Source: Candidatus Omnitrophota bacterium
GTDB taxonomy: Bacteria; Omnitrophota; Omnitrophia; Omnitrophales; Aquincolibacteriaceae
Assembly (NCBI GenBank): GCA_020632475.1
Contig: JACKFM010000002.1
Span: 238,136 to 302,135 of the forward strand
DNA length: 64,000 nucleotides
Direction of reading: 5' to 3'
Below are positions 8,217 to 16,627 of this stretch, piece by piece. Made by a program: the position numbers and the translations under genes. The stretch's first letter is position 1. Each line of letters begins with the position of its first letter. Below the pieces are notes generated by a model, which searched no databases, was not told where the DNA came from, and was given only the letters and a program-made list of their open reading frames with translations.

Positions 8217-9029
8217 TTACGGATAATTGGAAACGATAGTTTCTTCGGATGTGCCTGTGGGGATATTTAAGTTCCAGCTTTCTTCTGCCAGAGAGGTATA
8301 GAATTTGATCGCTTTAAATTTAAGATCCGTCTGCCGCCCTTCATCCAGAGTATTAATAAAGACCTCATCGGGATAAACGACTTTCCTTTTAGAGTCTGTA
8401 CCTACAACATCTCTTTCCTTAAACGAGTTTCTCTCGATTTGTACAACGGGCTGTTCGTGCGAATCAAAGAATGTTTCTTTGGAAACATCCCCCTGCGGAG
8501 AGATTTGAAGCTCCCGGACAATGCGGTTTTGATCCTGTTGTTTGCGGTAGAGACCGACCACAACGCTATCTTTTTCATTTTTTTCAATCGCAGCCTGATG
8601 AGCCAGAAGAGACATGGGCTTTAGCGCCCGGTAAAGATTGATAGGTTTAAGATGTAATTCAATGTCTTTGGCATCTTCCAGATCAAAAATGTCTCCTTTA
8701 AAGAGTGTATTCTGAGCCGGTAAATAGAGTTCAAAGTTTCTGTCATGGGTATTAAAAGAGAAAAGAAGATTCTGATTGTTGTCATAACACGCTAATAGAA
8801 TTTTTTCTTCAAGCCGATGATACGTCATCGTGCCGCTGCAGCCTGCGGCCTGGCTGCCGTTAGAAAAATTCAGATCCAAATCCGCCTTAAAACCCGTCCA
8901 TATCCCCTTGCGGTCTTCAACCCGGTTAATGATGGTTTGAATGGGAGAAAAAACGCCAAGCGGCTGGGCGTCGGCCTTTGGTGAGGATGGCATCAAAAGT
9001 GATAAAACGAGAATTAAGATCAGGGTCAT
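8217..9029 (-). CDS. Exported LolA/DUF4292-like envelope protein
   Basis: A 270-residue protein with an N-terminal signal-peptide-like segment (MTLILILVLSLLMPSSPKADA). The mature part is beta-rich, with alternating strands such as GTMTYHRLEEKILLACYD and LLFSFNTHDRNFELYLPAQN. This resembles the outer-membrane lipoprotein carrier fold seen in LolA, LolB and DUF4292. No lipobox cysteine is present at the signal end. The gene runs convergently with agmatine deiminase, with a 5-base gap. A role in lipoprotein or lipid transfer is a fold-level guess only. Confidence 0.5.
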   Translation of the reverse strand: MTLILILVLSLLMPSSPKADAQPLGVFSPIQTIINRVEDRKGIWTGFKADLDLNFSNGSQAAGCSGTMTYHRLEEKILLACYDNNQNLLFSFNTHDRNFELYLPAQNTLFKGDIFDLEDAKDIELHLKPINLYRALKPMSLLAHQAAIEKNEKDSVVVGLYRKQQDQNRIVRELQISPQGDVSKETFFDSHEQPVVQIERNSFKERDVVGTDSKRKVVYPDEVFINTLDEGRQTDLKFKAIKFYTSLAEESWNLNIPTGTSEETIVSNYP

Positions 9030-9107
9030 GAAATGATATTTTGTTAAGAATGTTGAAAAAATAGCCTTATTAATATTCGGCTTAAACAGGAGGAAACTTG
9101 AAGAGTG

Positions 9108-9719
9108 TTAAGCGTCCGGTTGAGGGGAGTCGTCGCAACCGGCTTCAAGCACTTTGCGGGTATGCAGAATGCGATAGACTGCAGTGACATGAGTGCCTAA
9201 GAGAAGAATCCATAATGCAAGAGGAAGCAACGGTGCGATCAGTGTACCAAGGCAAATGATCACAATCCGTTCGGCCCGCCCTAAGAATCCGACTGAACAG
9301 GAGGGGATAAAGTTTTCGGCGCGGGCCTTGGCATAACTTGTTACAAAAGAGCCCAGCAGGATACCCAGGCTGATTAAAAAATAACCGTAATGGCCGGTAT
9401 TGACGAAATGAATCGCCAGTCCGCCAAAAACAAAGAAATCCGAATAACGGTCTGTGGTGGAATCCAGAAAAGCGCCGAAGGCCGTGGTTTTTTGAGTCGT
9501 TCGTGCCAGCAGGCCGTCGAGAACATCGCCTAACCCAGCGACAAGCAGAACCAGTGTTCCGATGAAGAACAGACCGCCCGCATAGAGGCATCCTGCAACA
9601 AAGGTGACGGCCAAACCGGCGAGAGTCAGTTGGTTTGGCGTAAAACCGCGAGCATTTAAATAAGCCGCCAATTTTAAGAAAATTGATTCCAATTTGGGAT
9701 AAAGCCATTTCCTAAGCAT
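9108..9719 (-). CDS. CDP-alcohol phosphatidyltransferase family protein
   Basis: An integral membrane enzyme of 203 residues that transfers a phosphatidyl group from CDP-diacylglycerol to an alcohol. The diagnostic motif D-G-x2-A-R-x8-G-x3-D-x3-D is intact, running from DGLLAR through GAFLDSTTD. Several hydrophobic segments surround it. The N-terminal PNQLTLAGL segment is typical. Substrate (glycerol phosphate or inositol phosphate) cannot be decided. The ATG at 9719 is preferred over the TTG two codons upstream because a TATAAT box lies 7 bases before it. Confidence 0.85.
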   Translation of the reverse strand: MLRKWLYPKLESIFLKLAAYLNARGFTPNQLTLAGLAVTFVAGCLYAGGLFFIGTLVLLVAGLGDVLDGLLARTTQKTTAFGAFLDSTTDRYSDFFVFGGLAIHFVNTGHYGYFLISLGILLGSFVTSYAKARAENFIPSCSVGFLGRAERIVIICLGTLIAPLLPLALWILLLGTHVTAVYRILHTRKVLEAGCDDSPQPDA

Positions 9720-9726
9720 GAGCAAA

Positions 9727-9732
9727 ATTATA
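9727..9732 (-). promoter_or_regulatory. -10 box of a probably leaderless promoter (- strand)
   Basis: Read on the - strand, TATAAT ends 7 bases before the ATG of the CDP-alcohol phosphatidyltransferase. A TTGACG 19 bases upstream lies inside a half copy of the TTCCGTCAATGTTGAA repeat. No ribosome site intervenes. Confidence 0.5.
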
Positions 9733-9745
9733 GCACTGTTGCCTG

Positions 9746-9765
9746 GTGTTCCGTCAATGTTGAAA
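9746..9765 (+). repeat. Half copy of the TTCCGTCAATGTTGAA inverted repeat
   Basis: These 20 bases match the left arm of the inverted repeats found before nusA (58570-59000). The complementary right arm is missing here. It lies between two divergent genes. Confidence 0.6.
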
Positions 9766-9777
9766 TGGTGAATGGTT

Positions 9778-9806
9778 CCGGGTATACCGAGACATAGTAT
9801 ACCCGG
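9778..9806 (+). promoter_or_regulatory. Perfect palindrome, possible operator
   Basis: CCGGGTATAC (9778-9787) and GTATACCCGG (9797-9806) form a 10-bp inverted repeat with a 9-base spacer. It sits between divergent genes and 14 bases before a TGC-TATATT extended -10 box (9818-9826), where a -35 would be expected. There is no T-run, so a terminator is unlikely. A protein-binding site is the likelier reading. Confidence 0.4.
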
Positions 9807-9858
9807 TAGCGTTTCCCTGCTATATTATGCAAAATTTTAATTTGACGGAGGATTACCC

Positions 9859-10179
9859 ATGATTTCCATACAGGACTTTATGAATGCCGAATTGCGAATT
9901 GCCGAAATTGAGGATGTCCAGGAGCATCCCAATGCGGACAGGCTTTATGTGTTAAAAATAAAAGTCGGCCAGGAACAAAAACAAATTGTGGCCGGTATCC
10001 GCAAGCATTACGGACGGGATGAGTTAAAAGGTAAGAAAATAGTCATTGTCAATAATTTGGAACCGGCAGTCATCCGGGGCGTGGAGTCAAACGGAATGCT
10101 CCTTGCCGCCTCTCATGAAGATCAATTCAGTCTTGTGGTTCCCGAACGCCAGATGACGCACGGTGCTAAGATCAAATAA
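9859..10179 (+). CDS. CsaA/MetRS-C-like tRNA-binding domain protein
   Basis: A free-standing EMAP-II/Arc1-type OB-fold tRNA-binding domain of 106 residues, like CsaA or the detachable C-terminal domain of methionyl-tRNA synthetase. Motifs include LRIAEIEDVQEHPNADRLYVLKI, IVAGIRKHY and NLEPAVIRGVESNGMLLAA. A strong GGAGG ribosome site precedes the ATG by 8 bases. It may act in trans with an aminoacyl-tRNA synthetase or as a small chaperone-like factor; the sequence does not distinguish these. Confidence 0.85.
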   Translation: MISIQDFMNAELRIAEIEDVQEHPNADRLYVLKIKVGQEQKQIVAGIRKHYGRDELKGKKIVIVNNLEPAVIRGVESNGMLLAASHEDQFSLVVPERQMTHGAKIK

Positions 10180-10201
10180 ACAAAAGAAGGATTGGTCGGA
10201 A

Positions 10202-10582
10202 TCAGAGGGTTGCCGGCGTGATGTAGCGCGTCAGATGCGTCCAGGCGAGATAATGCAGGCCCAGGATAAAAAGGACGAGTGCCAAAAGGCTCAAAATATA
10301 AAAGAGAGAACGGTGCTGCAGGAGTTGTTTAATTTGTAGCCCGACCACTGTGAAGTAAATAATGGTGATCGGCAGAAGAAAGATAAAATCAACGTTTTTA
10401 AGAGTTAAATGGGTCAGGGACTCGACACGCATCAAAGCATAGGAGGCAAGATAAATCGGAGGGCCCAGAAGAATAAAGAAGACCGGATGCGACTCGAAAT
10501 AGAGGTAACCCGAAAACGAGAGAATCGCAAACAAAACAAAATAGCGCAGAACGCCTATACCTGAGTTCGTGTAATTGGTCAT
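10202..10582 (-). CDS. Small four-helix membrane protein of unknown function
   Basis: A 126-residue protein made almost entirely of four hydrophobic segments: about residues 11-27, 32-48, 63-82 and 92-113. Short polar loops separate them. I do not recognise a family. It is convergent with the tRNA-binding protein gene (22-base gap) and diverges from the DUF1015 gene. Confidence 0.6.
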   Translation of the reverse strand: MTNYTNSGIGVLRYFVLFAILSFSGYLYFESHPVFFILLGPPIYLASYALMRVESLTHLTLKNVDFIFLLPITIIYFTVVGLQIKQLLQHRSLFYILSLLALVLFILGLHYLAWTHLTRYITPATL

Positions 10583-10613
10583 AGAATCGATATCCTATTA
10601 TGGTGTTATAACC

Positions 10614-10642
10614 TTGTCAAAGAAAAACTCTTATGCTAAGAT
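10614..10642 (+). promoter_or_regulatory. Extended -10 promoter for the DUF1015-hflKC group
   Basis: TTGTCA (10614-10619) and TAAGAT (10637-10642) are separated by 17 bases, with an extended TGC before the -10. The ~160-base leader that follows ends with TAACACCATA near 10730, complementary to TATGGTGTTA at about 10600, just upstream of the -35. Confidence 0.6.
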
Positions 10643-10807
10643 CTGGTCTCTTAAACCTGCAGGAAAAGCGTTCGAAAAGAAAAAGAGAGATCTTTTTAAG
10701 AGCCGTCCTGTTATCCGCTTTTAACTTCTTAACACCATAGAGGGGCCACGGGTAGACAATATCCTTCTGTTTTTAAACTCTCTCTCCTCTCTGATCTCAG
10801 ATAAACC

Positions 10808-12133
10808 ATGACAGCAGATTTTAGAAGTTTTCAAGCTTATCGGTATAATGCCCAAAAAATTGATGTCCAGCAGGTGATCGCTCCTCCTTATGACGTCATT
10901 AGTCCTGCCTATCAGGAAAAACTGTATCAGAAATCGCCATACAATTGCATTCGCCTGATTTTAAATCGCGAGGAAAACGGGGACAATCCCTCGAATAACC
11001 GCTATACCCGTGCGCGCGGATTTTTTCAGAAGTGGCAGGATGAGCAGGTTTTAAGCAAGGAAAATGCGCCTGTTTTTTATCTTTATCAGCAGACCTTTAA
11101 AGACTTAATGAGCGGTGAAGTTAAGACGCGTACATCCTTGTTCGGACGCCTTCGTCTGGAACCTTTCGATAAAGGCATTGTCATTCCCCACGAAAAAACA
11201 CTTTCCAAACCCAAACAGGACCGCATGAATCTTCTCAAAGAGATTAAAGCAAACCTTTCGCCCGTTTTTGGTTTGTATGAAGATCCGGCCGCTGAGATTA
11301 AAAGTCTGTTTGAACCGGTTCTGGCTTCAAAGAGCGAAATTGATGTGACGGATGATGAGGGAGTGCGCCATCTTATCTGGTTGATTGAAGAACCTTCGTC
11401 CGTAGAAAAAATTCAACAGAAATTGAACGAGCGGAAAATTTATATTGCCGACGGACATCACCGCTACCAGACGGCTCTTGATTACGCCCTCTGGCGCCGC
11501 GAGAATGACCCCGCTTCGGCCGGCCGCGAAATGGCCTATGATTTTATTTTGATGGCCCTGGTTGCCTTTGAAGATCAGGGTTTGTCGCTTTATCCCACGC
11601 ACCGCATGATTAATACCTTTGATGCAATCCCTTCAAGCCGTGGTGCGAAATTCGGCGGACAGGAAGGTGTAGAAGCCCTTCAAGATGATTTTATGATCGA
11701 AGAGAAAAGTTCTCTGGAGGCTTTAAACCAGGCCATTCTTTCTTCCGGCGACGATCTTGTGCTTGGCCTTGCCATTGACGGCAAATATTACTTTTTGAAG
11801 TTAAAGGATTGGACCAAAACTAAAACAAAGATGACTTCCGGCAAACCGGATATCTGGTATCAGTTGGATGTAAATCTATTGAGCCACTTGATTCTGGCCA
11901 AATTGTGGAAACTGCCTGAAAGCGAATGGGAATCCACAATTTCCTATACCCATGCCGAGAGTGATGTGGTTGAGGCTTTGCAGAAACAAACCATTGCTGC
12001 CGCTTTTATCATGAAGGCGCCGAAGGTTCAGGTTTTGCGTGATATGGGGCAGGTCAACGAACTTATGCCTCAGAAGTCGACCTATTTTTATCCCAAGTTG
12101 GCCAGCGGGCTGATTTTTAATAAACACGAATAG
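10808..12133 (+). CDS. DUF1015 family protein
   Basis: A 441-residue cytoplasmic protein of the DUF1015 family, widespread and uncharacterised, sometimes annotated as a putative kinase or HTH-containing protein without proof. Family hallmarks are VIAPPYDVISPAYQ near the N-terminus, YNCIRLIL, FGRLRLEPF, VIPHEKTL, and the central IADGHHRYQTAL. No membrane segment or signal peptide is present. It is followed after about 50 bases by hflK, which may share its promoter. Confidence 0.85.
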   Translation: MTADFRSFQAYRYNAQKIDVQQVIAPPYDVISPAYQEKLYQKSPYNCIRLILNREENGDNPSNNRYTRARGFFQKWQDEQVLSKENAPVFYLYQQTFKDLMSGEVKTRTSLFGRLRLEPFDKGIVIPHEKTLSKPKQDRMNLLKEIKANLSPVFGLYEDPAAEIKSLFEPVLASKSEIDVTDDEGVRHLIWLIEEPSSVEKIQQKLNERKIYIADGHHRYQTALDYALWRRENDPASAGREMAYDFILMALVAFEDQGLSLYPTHRMINTFDAIPSSRGAKFGGQEGVEALQDDFMIEEKSSLEALNQAILSSGDDLVLGLAIDGKYYFLKLKDWTKTKTKMTSGKPDIWYQLDVNLLSHLILAKLWKLPESEWESTISYTHAESDVVEALQKQTIAAAFIMKAPKVQVLRDMGQVNELMPQKSTYFYPKLASGLIFNKHE

Positions 12134-12185
12134 AATATTTACCGCGGCTCATAAATCTGTTGGGCGCAAACGAAGGAGTTAGCTT

Positions 12186-13229
12186 ATGGAAATTAATCTA
12201 CCCAAGGGAGAAAACCCCTTTCCTCCTTTTAAGGCGGGCCCTGTCATCATTCCCTTTTTAATTCTGATTTTTTTTCTGGCCTCGGCCGGGAGTATGTTTT
12301 ATCAGGTGGACCAGGATGAAACCGGCGTGGTGCAGCGTTTCGGAAAATATATCAGCTCGACCGGACCCGGGCTTCATTTTAAACTGCCTTTGGGGATCGA
12401 TACAGTGCAGAAAATTAAAACAACGCGTGTTTTCAAAGAAGAGTTCGGCTTTAGAACCGTGCGCGCCGGTGTCCGGACTATCTACAGCGGACGAGAGGAT
12501 CAATCTTCGGCCGTTCGCGTACGCTCTGTCAATGGCGGTTCAATGGCCAATCAATTTCTGGAAGAATCATTGATGCTGACGGGGGATTTGAATACCGCCG
12601 TGGTTGAATGGATTGTTCAATATACGATTAAAGATCCGGTTCAGTATGCGTTTCGCGTGCGCGATCCGCGTGAGACGATCCGTAACATGTCGGAGGCCGT
12701 CATGCGTCTGGTTGTGGGGGATCGAACCATTGATGAGGTTCTGACCGAAGGCCGTGAACAAATTCAATATGAGGCTCAGGACAAACTTCAGGAGGTTTTA
12801 AATGATTACGGCGCCGGAATCGAAGTGCGTAACGTGATCCTGCAGGATGTTAACCCGCCTGATGAAGTGAAACCTTCTTTTAACGAGGTCAATGAAGCGC
12901 GCCAGGAGAAAGAAAAATTGATCAACCAGGCCTGGGAAGAATACAACCGGGTGATTCCGCGTGCCAAAGGGCAGGCCGAAAAACTCTTGAGAGAATCTGA
13001 AGGGTATCAGCTGGATCGCGTTAACCGTGCCAAGGGTGATGCTGAACGGTTTTTGCTGACCCTTGAGGAATATAAAAAGGCCCCGGCTGTCACCAAAAAA
13101 AGAATGTATCTTGAAATGGCCGAGAAGCTTTTTCCAAAACTGCAGGAGAAATGGTTTTTAGATGACAGCCAGAAAGGACTTTTGCCCTTGCTGAATCTTA
13201 ATCAGGACAAAAAGGAGGTGCGCTCATGA
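12186..13229 (+). CDS. hflK: HflK-type SPFH/band 7 membrane protein
   Basis: Forms the HflK/C complex, which associates with and modulates the FtsH membrane protease. The 347-residue protein has an N-terminal cytoplasmic stub rich in Pro, one transmembrane helix (about residues 20-38) and an SPFH domain starting with VDQDETGVVQRFGKY. A long helical region follows, containing EARQEKEKLINQAWEEYN and RAKGQAEKLLRESEGY. AAGGAG precedes the ATG. The stop overlaps the hflC start (ATGA), the usual coupling of the pair. Confidence 0.9.
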   Translation: MEINLPKGENPFPPFKAGPVIIPFLILIFFLASAGSMFYQVDQDETGVVQRFGKYISSTGPGLHFKLPLGIDTVQKIKTTRVFKEEFGFRTVRAGVRTIYSGREDQSSAVRVRSVNGGSMANQFLEESLMLTGDLNTAVVEWIVQYTIKDPVQYAFRVRDPRETIRNMSEAVMRLVVGDRTIDEVLTEGREQIQYEAQDKLQEVLNDYGAGIEVRNVILQDVNPPDEVKPSFNEVNEARQEKEKLINQAWEEYNRVIPRAKGQAEKLLRESEGYQLDRVNRAKGDAERFLLTLEEYKKAPAVTKKRMYLEMAEKLFPKLQEKWFLDDSQKGLLPLLNLNQDKKEVRS

Positions 13230-14161
13230 AACAGCCTTTTCTTGCTCTATTGCTGATCGTGATATCGCTGAGCGGTATTTTTGTCATGAATAGCGCCTTT
13301 ATTGTGGATGAGACCCAGCAGGCGGTCATTACCCAGTTTGGGGAACCCGTCGGTAATCCGGTTCGGGAACCGGGGCTTAAATGGAAAGTTCCGCTTATCC
13401 AAAAGGTGCATTATTTTGACAAACGTATTCTGGATTGGGATGGCTATCCTTCCGAAGTACCGACACGGGATAAAAAGTTTATTTGGGTGGATGTGACCGG
13501 ACGCTGGCAGATTACCGATCCGCTTCAGTTTCTAAAGACCATGCAGACGGAAAATAGTGCTCAGACCCGGTTGGATGATATTATGGACGGTGCGACACGT
13601 AATTTTATCACGCGGCATAATCTGGTGGATATTGTGCGTTCCTCCAATCGTATTCTGGGTCTTCAGCGCAAAGATGCTGAAGCCAACTCCGAGCAGGTTT
13701 ACGAAAAAGTTGAGGTCGGCCGCGATATGATTACCCGCGGCATTCTGGATGCGGCCCGTGAAATCGTTAAAGAGTATGGAATCGATTTGATTGATCTTAG
13801 GATCAAAAGAATTAATTACATTCCCTCCGTTCAGAAAAAAGTTTTTGAACGCATGATCTCTGAGAGAAAACGCGCGGCAGAAACTCTGCGCTCGGAAGGC
13901 CAAGGAGTGCGTGCCGAGATCGAAGGACAAAAAGAAAAAGAATTGAAACGGATCACCTCGGAAGCATACCGGAAAGCTCAGAAGCTCAAGGGGGAGGCCG
14001 ATGCCGAAGCCACGAAAATCTACGGGGAGGCCTATTCCAAAGATCCCGATTTTTATGCTTTTATGGAATCGCTTGAGATCTATCCTGAGACATTAAGTAA
14101 CGGTCGTCTTGTTCTGACCACCGACAGTGATCTCCTGAAATACGTTAAAAAAGCCGATTAG
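13226..14161 (+). CDS. hflC: HflC-type SPFH/band 7 membrane protein
   Basis: Partner of HflK in the inner-membrane complex that regulates FtsH. The 311 residues include an N-terminal anchor (LLLIVISLSGIFVMNSAFIV), an SPFH domain with VDETQQAVITQFGEP, and the conserved C-terminal region ERMISERKRAAETLRSEG plus IYGEAYSKDPDFYAFMES, which is diagnostic of HflC. It overlaps hflK by 4 bases, and a strong intrinsic terminator follows 27 bases after the stop. Confidence 0.93.
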   Translation: MKQPFLALLLIVISLSGIFVMNSAFIVDETQQAVITQFGEPVGNPVREPGLKWKVPLIQKVHYFDKRILDWDGYPSEVPTRDKKFIWVDVTGRWQITDPLQFLKTMQTENSAQTRLDDIMDGATRNFITRHNLVDIVRSSNRILGLQRKDAEANSEQVYEKVEVGRDMITRGILDAAREIVKEYGIDLIDLRIKRINYIPSVQKKVFERMISERKRAAETLRSEGQGVRAEIEGQKEKELKRITSEAYRKAQKLKGEADAEATKIYGEAYSKDPDFYAFMESLEIYPETLSNGRLVLTTDSDLLKYVKKAD

Positions 14162-14188
14162 ACACTTCCTCATAATGAAAAGACAAAT

Positions 14189-14238
14189 AGGTCCTGAAGC
14201 CTCCGTATTCATTGACAGGTTTCAGGGCCTTTTTGTTT
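14189..14238 (+). terminator. Intrinsic terminator after hflC
   Basis: AGGTCCTGAAGCC (14189-14201) pairs over 13 positions, with two G-U pairs, to GGTTTCAGGGCCT (14218-14230). TTTTGTTT follows directly. Confidence 0.85.
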
Positions 14239-14249
14239 GAACGAGTCCC

Positions 14250-15731
14250 ATGATGATCAGACCCGTCATTAAAACCTTTCGCTGCCGGCGGACTCCCTGG
14301 CAGGTTTTTCGCACGGTCGCCGAAGACCACGGGGTCGCGTTTTTTTTAGACAGTCACGCCTACGCGCCGCCTTCACAACGGTATTCCTATATCGGTTTTA
14401 ATCCGGAGATTCAAATTTTCTTAAAAAAAGGCCGGGGATATTGTCTTGAAAAAGGCCGTCTCCGGACTTTTCAGGCCCGTGGAATCTTTAAGGAAATGCG
14501 GAAAATTTTCAAACGGTTTCGTATCAGCAAAGCCTATAAAAAGCCTTTTTTTAGCGGCGGCGCCGTAGGGCATATGAATTATGAGACTGCCGTACTCTTT
14601 GAGAAAATACGGCTCAAAAAAAATAAAAGAGAAAATTATCCCAAGCTCTTTTTCGGTTTTTACCGTGATCTGATCGTCTTTGACCATCGAAAACAGCAAT
14701 ATCAATTGATTACCCATGTCCCGGATTCATCCCCGGCCGTCAAGAGCCGTGTGCAGGCCGCGGCGCGCATTAAAAAATTGAAAGAAGTAGTTTTAAAACC
14801 CTGCCGCGCGGAAGCTTCGTTTGAACTCAAGAATTTTAGAGCCGAAATCACACCGCAGAAATTTCAGCATATGGTCAGAACGGCCAAGGAGTATATTTCA
14901 GCCGGGGATATTTATCAGGCCAATCTCTCTCAGCGTTTTGTTTTTGACTATGTGGGTGATCCCGCAAATCTTTACGGAGCCCTTCGCGACATTAATCCGT
15001 CGCCTTTTGCCTCGATGTTTAAAGTGAATGATTTTTATATTATCAGCAGTTCTCCCGAGCGATTGATCCGCAAACAGGGGGAAATCTGTCAGACCGAACC
15101 GATTGCCGGCACACGTCCGCGTTTTAAGATCAATGGACGCAAAAAGGATTTTTCCAAAGAACTTCGACAAAACGAAAAAGAAAAAGCCGAGCACATTATG
15201 CTGGTGGATCTGGAGCGTAATGATCTCGGGCGTGTCTGCCGGTGGCCTACGGTCAAAGTCTCCGAAATGATGAAGATCGAAAAATATTCACATGTCATTC
15301 ATCTTGTTTCGACTGTGACCGGAACGATTGCCCAAGGTAAAGACAGTTTTGATCTGATCCGGGCGATGTTTCCGGGGGGAACGATTACCGGATGTCCCAA
15401 AATCCGCTGTATGCAGATTATCGATGAGCTGGAACCGGAGCCGCGCGGGATTTATACGGGGTCAATCGGATATATTGATTTTCATGATGATGCGGACTTG
15501 AATATTGTGATTCGGACGCTGGTGCTGCAAAATAAGCAGGGGCATCTGCAGGTGGGTGCGGGTATTGTCTATGATTCCGATCCGGGCCGTGAATATGAAG
15601 AAACCCTGCATAAGGGCCAGGCTCTGGTTGAGGCTTTAAAAGCGGCGAGTAAAGAGACGACTGGGAAGAAGGGGAGACGGGCGAAAGGGTCAGAAAGTTT
15701 TAAGGTTAAAAGTCGAACGTCCTTGAGTTGA
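14250..15731 (+). CDS. pabB: Aminodeoxychorismate synthase component I / anthranilate synthase component I family
   Basis: Chorismate-binding enzyme of 493 residues that aminates chorismate. The catalytic C-terminal half is complete: SSSPERLI, the PIAGTRPR loop, LVDLERNDLGRVC, KIEKYSHVIHLVSTV, FPGGTITGCPKIRC and QVGAGIVYDSDPGREYEET. The next gene is an aminodeoxychorismate-lyase-like transaminase and folC is nearby, which favours PabB. However, the key loop reads PIAGT as in TrpE, where classical PabB has PIKGT, so anthranilate synthase is not excluded. The last ~30 residues (rich in K, R, G, S) are encoded by the heptamer repeat that starts inside the gene. Confidence 0.8.
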   Translation: MMIRPVIKTFRCRRTPWQVFRTVAEDHGVAFFLDSHAYAPPSQRYSYIGFNPEIQIFLKKGRGYCLEKGRLRTFQARGIFKEMRKIFKRFRISKAYKKPFFSGGAVGHMNYETAVLFEKIRLKKNKRENYPKLFFGFYRDLIVFDHRKQQYQLITHVPDSSPAVKSRVQAAARIKKLKEVVLKPCRAEASFELKNFRAEITPQKFQHMVRTAKEYISAGDIYQANLSQRFVFDYVGDPANLYGALRDINPSPFASMFKVNDFYIISSSPERLIRKQGEICQTEPIAGTRPRFKINGRKKDFSKELRQNEKEKAEHIMLVDLERNDLGRVCRWPTVKVSEMMKIEKYSHVIHLVSTVTGTIAQGKDSFDLIRAMFPGGTITGCPKIRCMQIIDELEPEPRGIYTGSIGYIDFHDDADLNIVIRTLVLQNKQGHLQVGAGIVYDSDPGREYEETLHKGQALVEALKAASKETTGKKGRRAKGSESFKVKSRTSLS

Positions 15732-15780
15732 GCCGAATGAAAACATTTTGACTTTCGACCTTTAGACTTTTGAGTTATTA
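15655..15780 (+). repeat. Heptamer-period repeat overlapping the pabB 3' end
   Basis: Seven-base units (CTGGGAA, GAAGGGG, AGACGGG, CGAAAGG ... TTAAGGT, TAAAAGT) run through the last codons of pabB. The complementary arm TTGACTT-TCGACCT-TTAGACT-TTTGAGT follows the stop. The two arms can form a long imperfect hairpin. Confidence 0.55.
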
Positions 15781-15787
15781 AGGACTT

Positions 15788-16627
15788 ATGAATACACAAG
15801 TTTATCAAAACGGTAAAAGAATTCAGGGTGATTTTGATACTGCGCAGTTGCATGACCACACCCAAGGTATTTTTGAAACCTTCCGGGTGTATCACGGAAA
15901 GGTTTTTCGCGAGGCACAGCATCTTGAACGTCTGGTCGAAACAGCCCGCACGGCCGGCTATGCGGAAAAAATTGACTTAAAAGAAATCCGCCGCCAGGTG
16001 CGCCGGGCTATTTTGAAGAGTGCTTACCGTGATGCCGTGATCCGGATTAACTTAATTGCCGGAGAAATTTTTGTGATGATCGGTGTGCGGCGTGCCCCCG
16101 AGCAATGTTACCTGGAGGGGATTAAACTGCAGACCTCGCCGGTCAAGCGCATCATGAGTAACGCCTCTTTCCCGGAAGCAAAAACAACGGCCTATCAGAA
16201 TGCCGTACTGGCGACGCTTGAGCCGCGCGGCGAAGGCGTTTTTGAATGGCTTTTTCTGGATAAAAATGGGTATGTGACCGAGGTGCGCACGGGAAATCTT
16301 TTTATTGTGACCGAAGGCGGCCCTGCTATCCGCACCCAACCCGTGCTTTGGACACCGCCGCTGCAGGGGATCTTGAATGGAGTCACGCGTCAATTTGTGA
16401 TAGAATGCGCCCTTCGCGCCGGTATGGTCATCTGCGAAAACATCATGACCCGGCATGATATTTTTAAGGCCCGAGAGGCTTTTTTAACCAATACATCCTG
16501 GGAAATTTTACCCGTTCGCATGTTGGACGGGCGCCTGATCGGCGATCAGGTTCCCGGCATTTATACTACCCGTCTCCACCAATTATTTAAAAAGAGGGTT
16601 CACGCAGAATGTCAACCAACAAAATAA
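15788..16627 (+). CDS. pabC: Class IV aminotransferase, probable aminodeoxychorismate lyase
   Basis: A PLP enzyme of fold type IV, 279 residues. The catalytic lysine is in AKTTAYQNAVLA, and the downstream VTEVRTGNLFIV holds the conserved glutamate and the cofactor phosphate site. The N-terminal DHTQGIFETFRVYHGKVF is typical. Position between pabB and purH/folC supports conversion of aminodeoxychorismate to 4-aminobenzoate in folate synthesis; branched-chain or D-amino acid aminotransferase are alternatives in the same family. AAGGAC precedes the ATG. The 3' end overlaps purH by 19 bases. Confidence 0.8.
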   Translation: MNTQVYQNGKRIQGDFDTAQLHDHTQGIFETFRVYHGKVFREAQHLERLVETARTAGYAEKIDLKEIRRQVRRAILKSAYRDAVIRINLIAGEIFVMIGVRRAPEQCYLEGIKLQTSPVKRIMSNASFPEAKTTAYQNAVLATLEPRGEGVFEWLFLDKNGYVTEVRTGNLFIVTEGGPAIRTQPVLWTPPLQGILNGVTRQFVIECALRAGMVICENIMTRHDIFKAREAFLTNTSWEILPVRMLDGRLIGDQVPGIYTTRLHQLFKKRVHAECQPTK

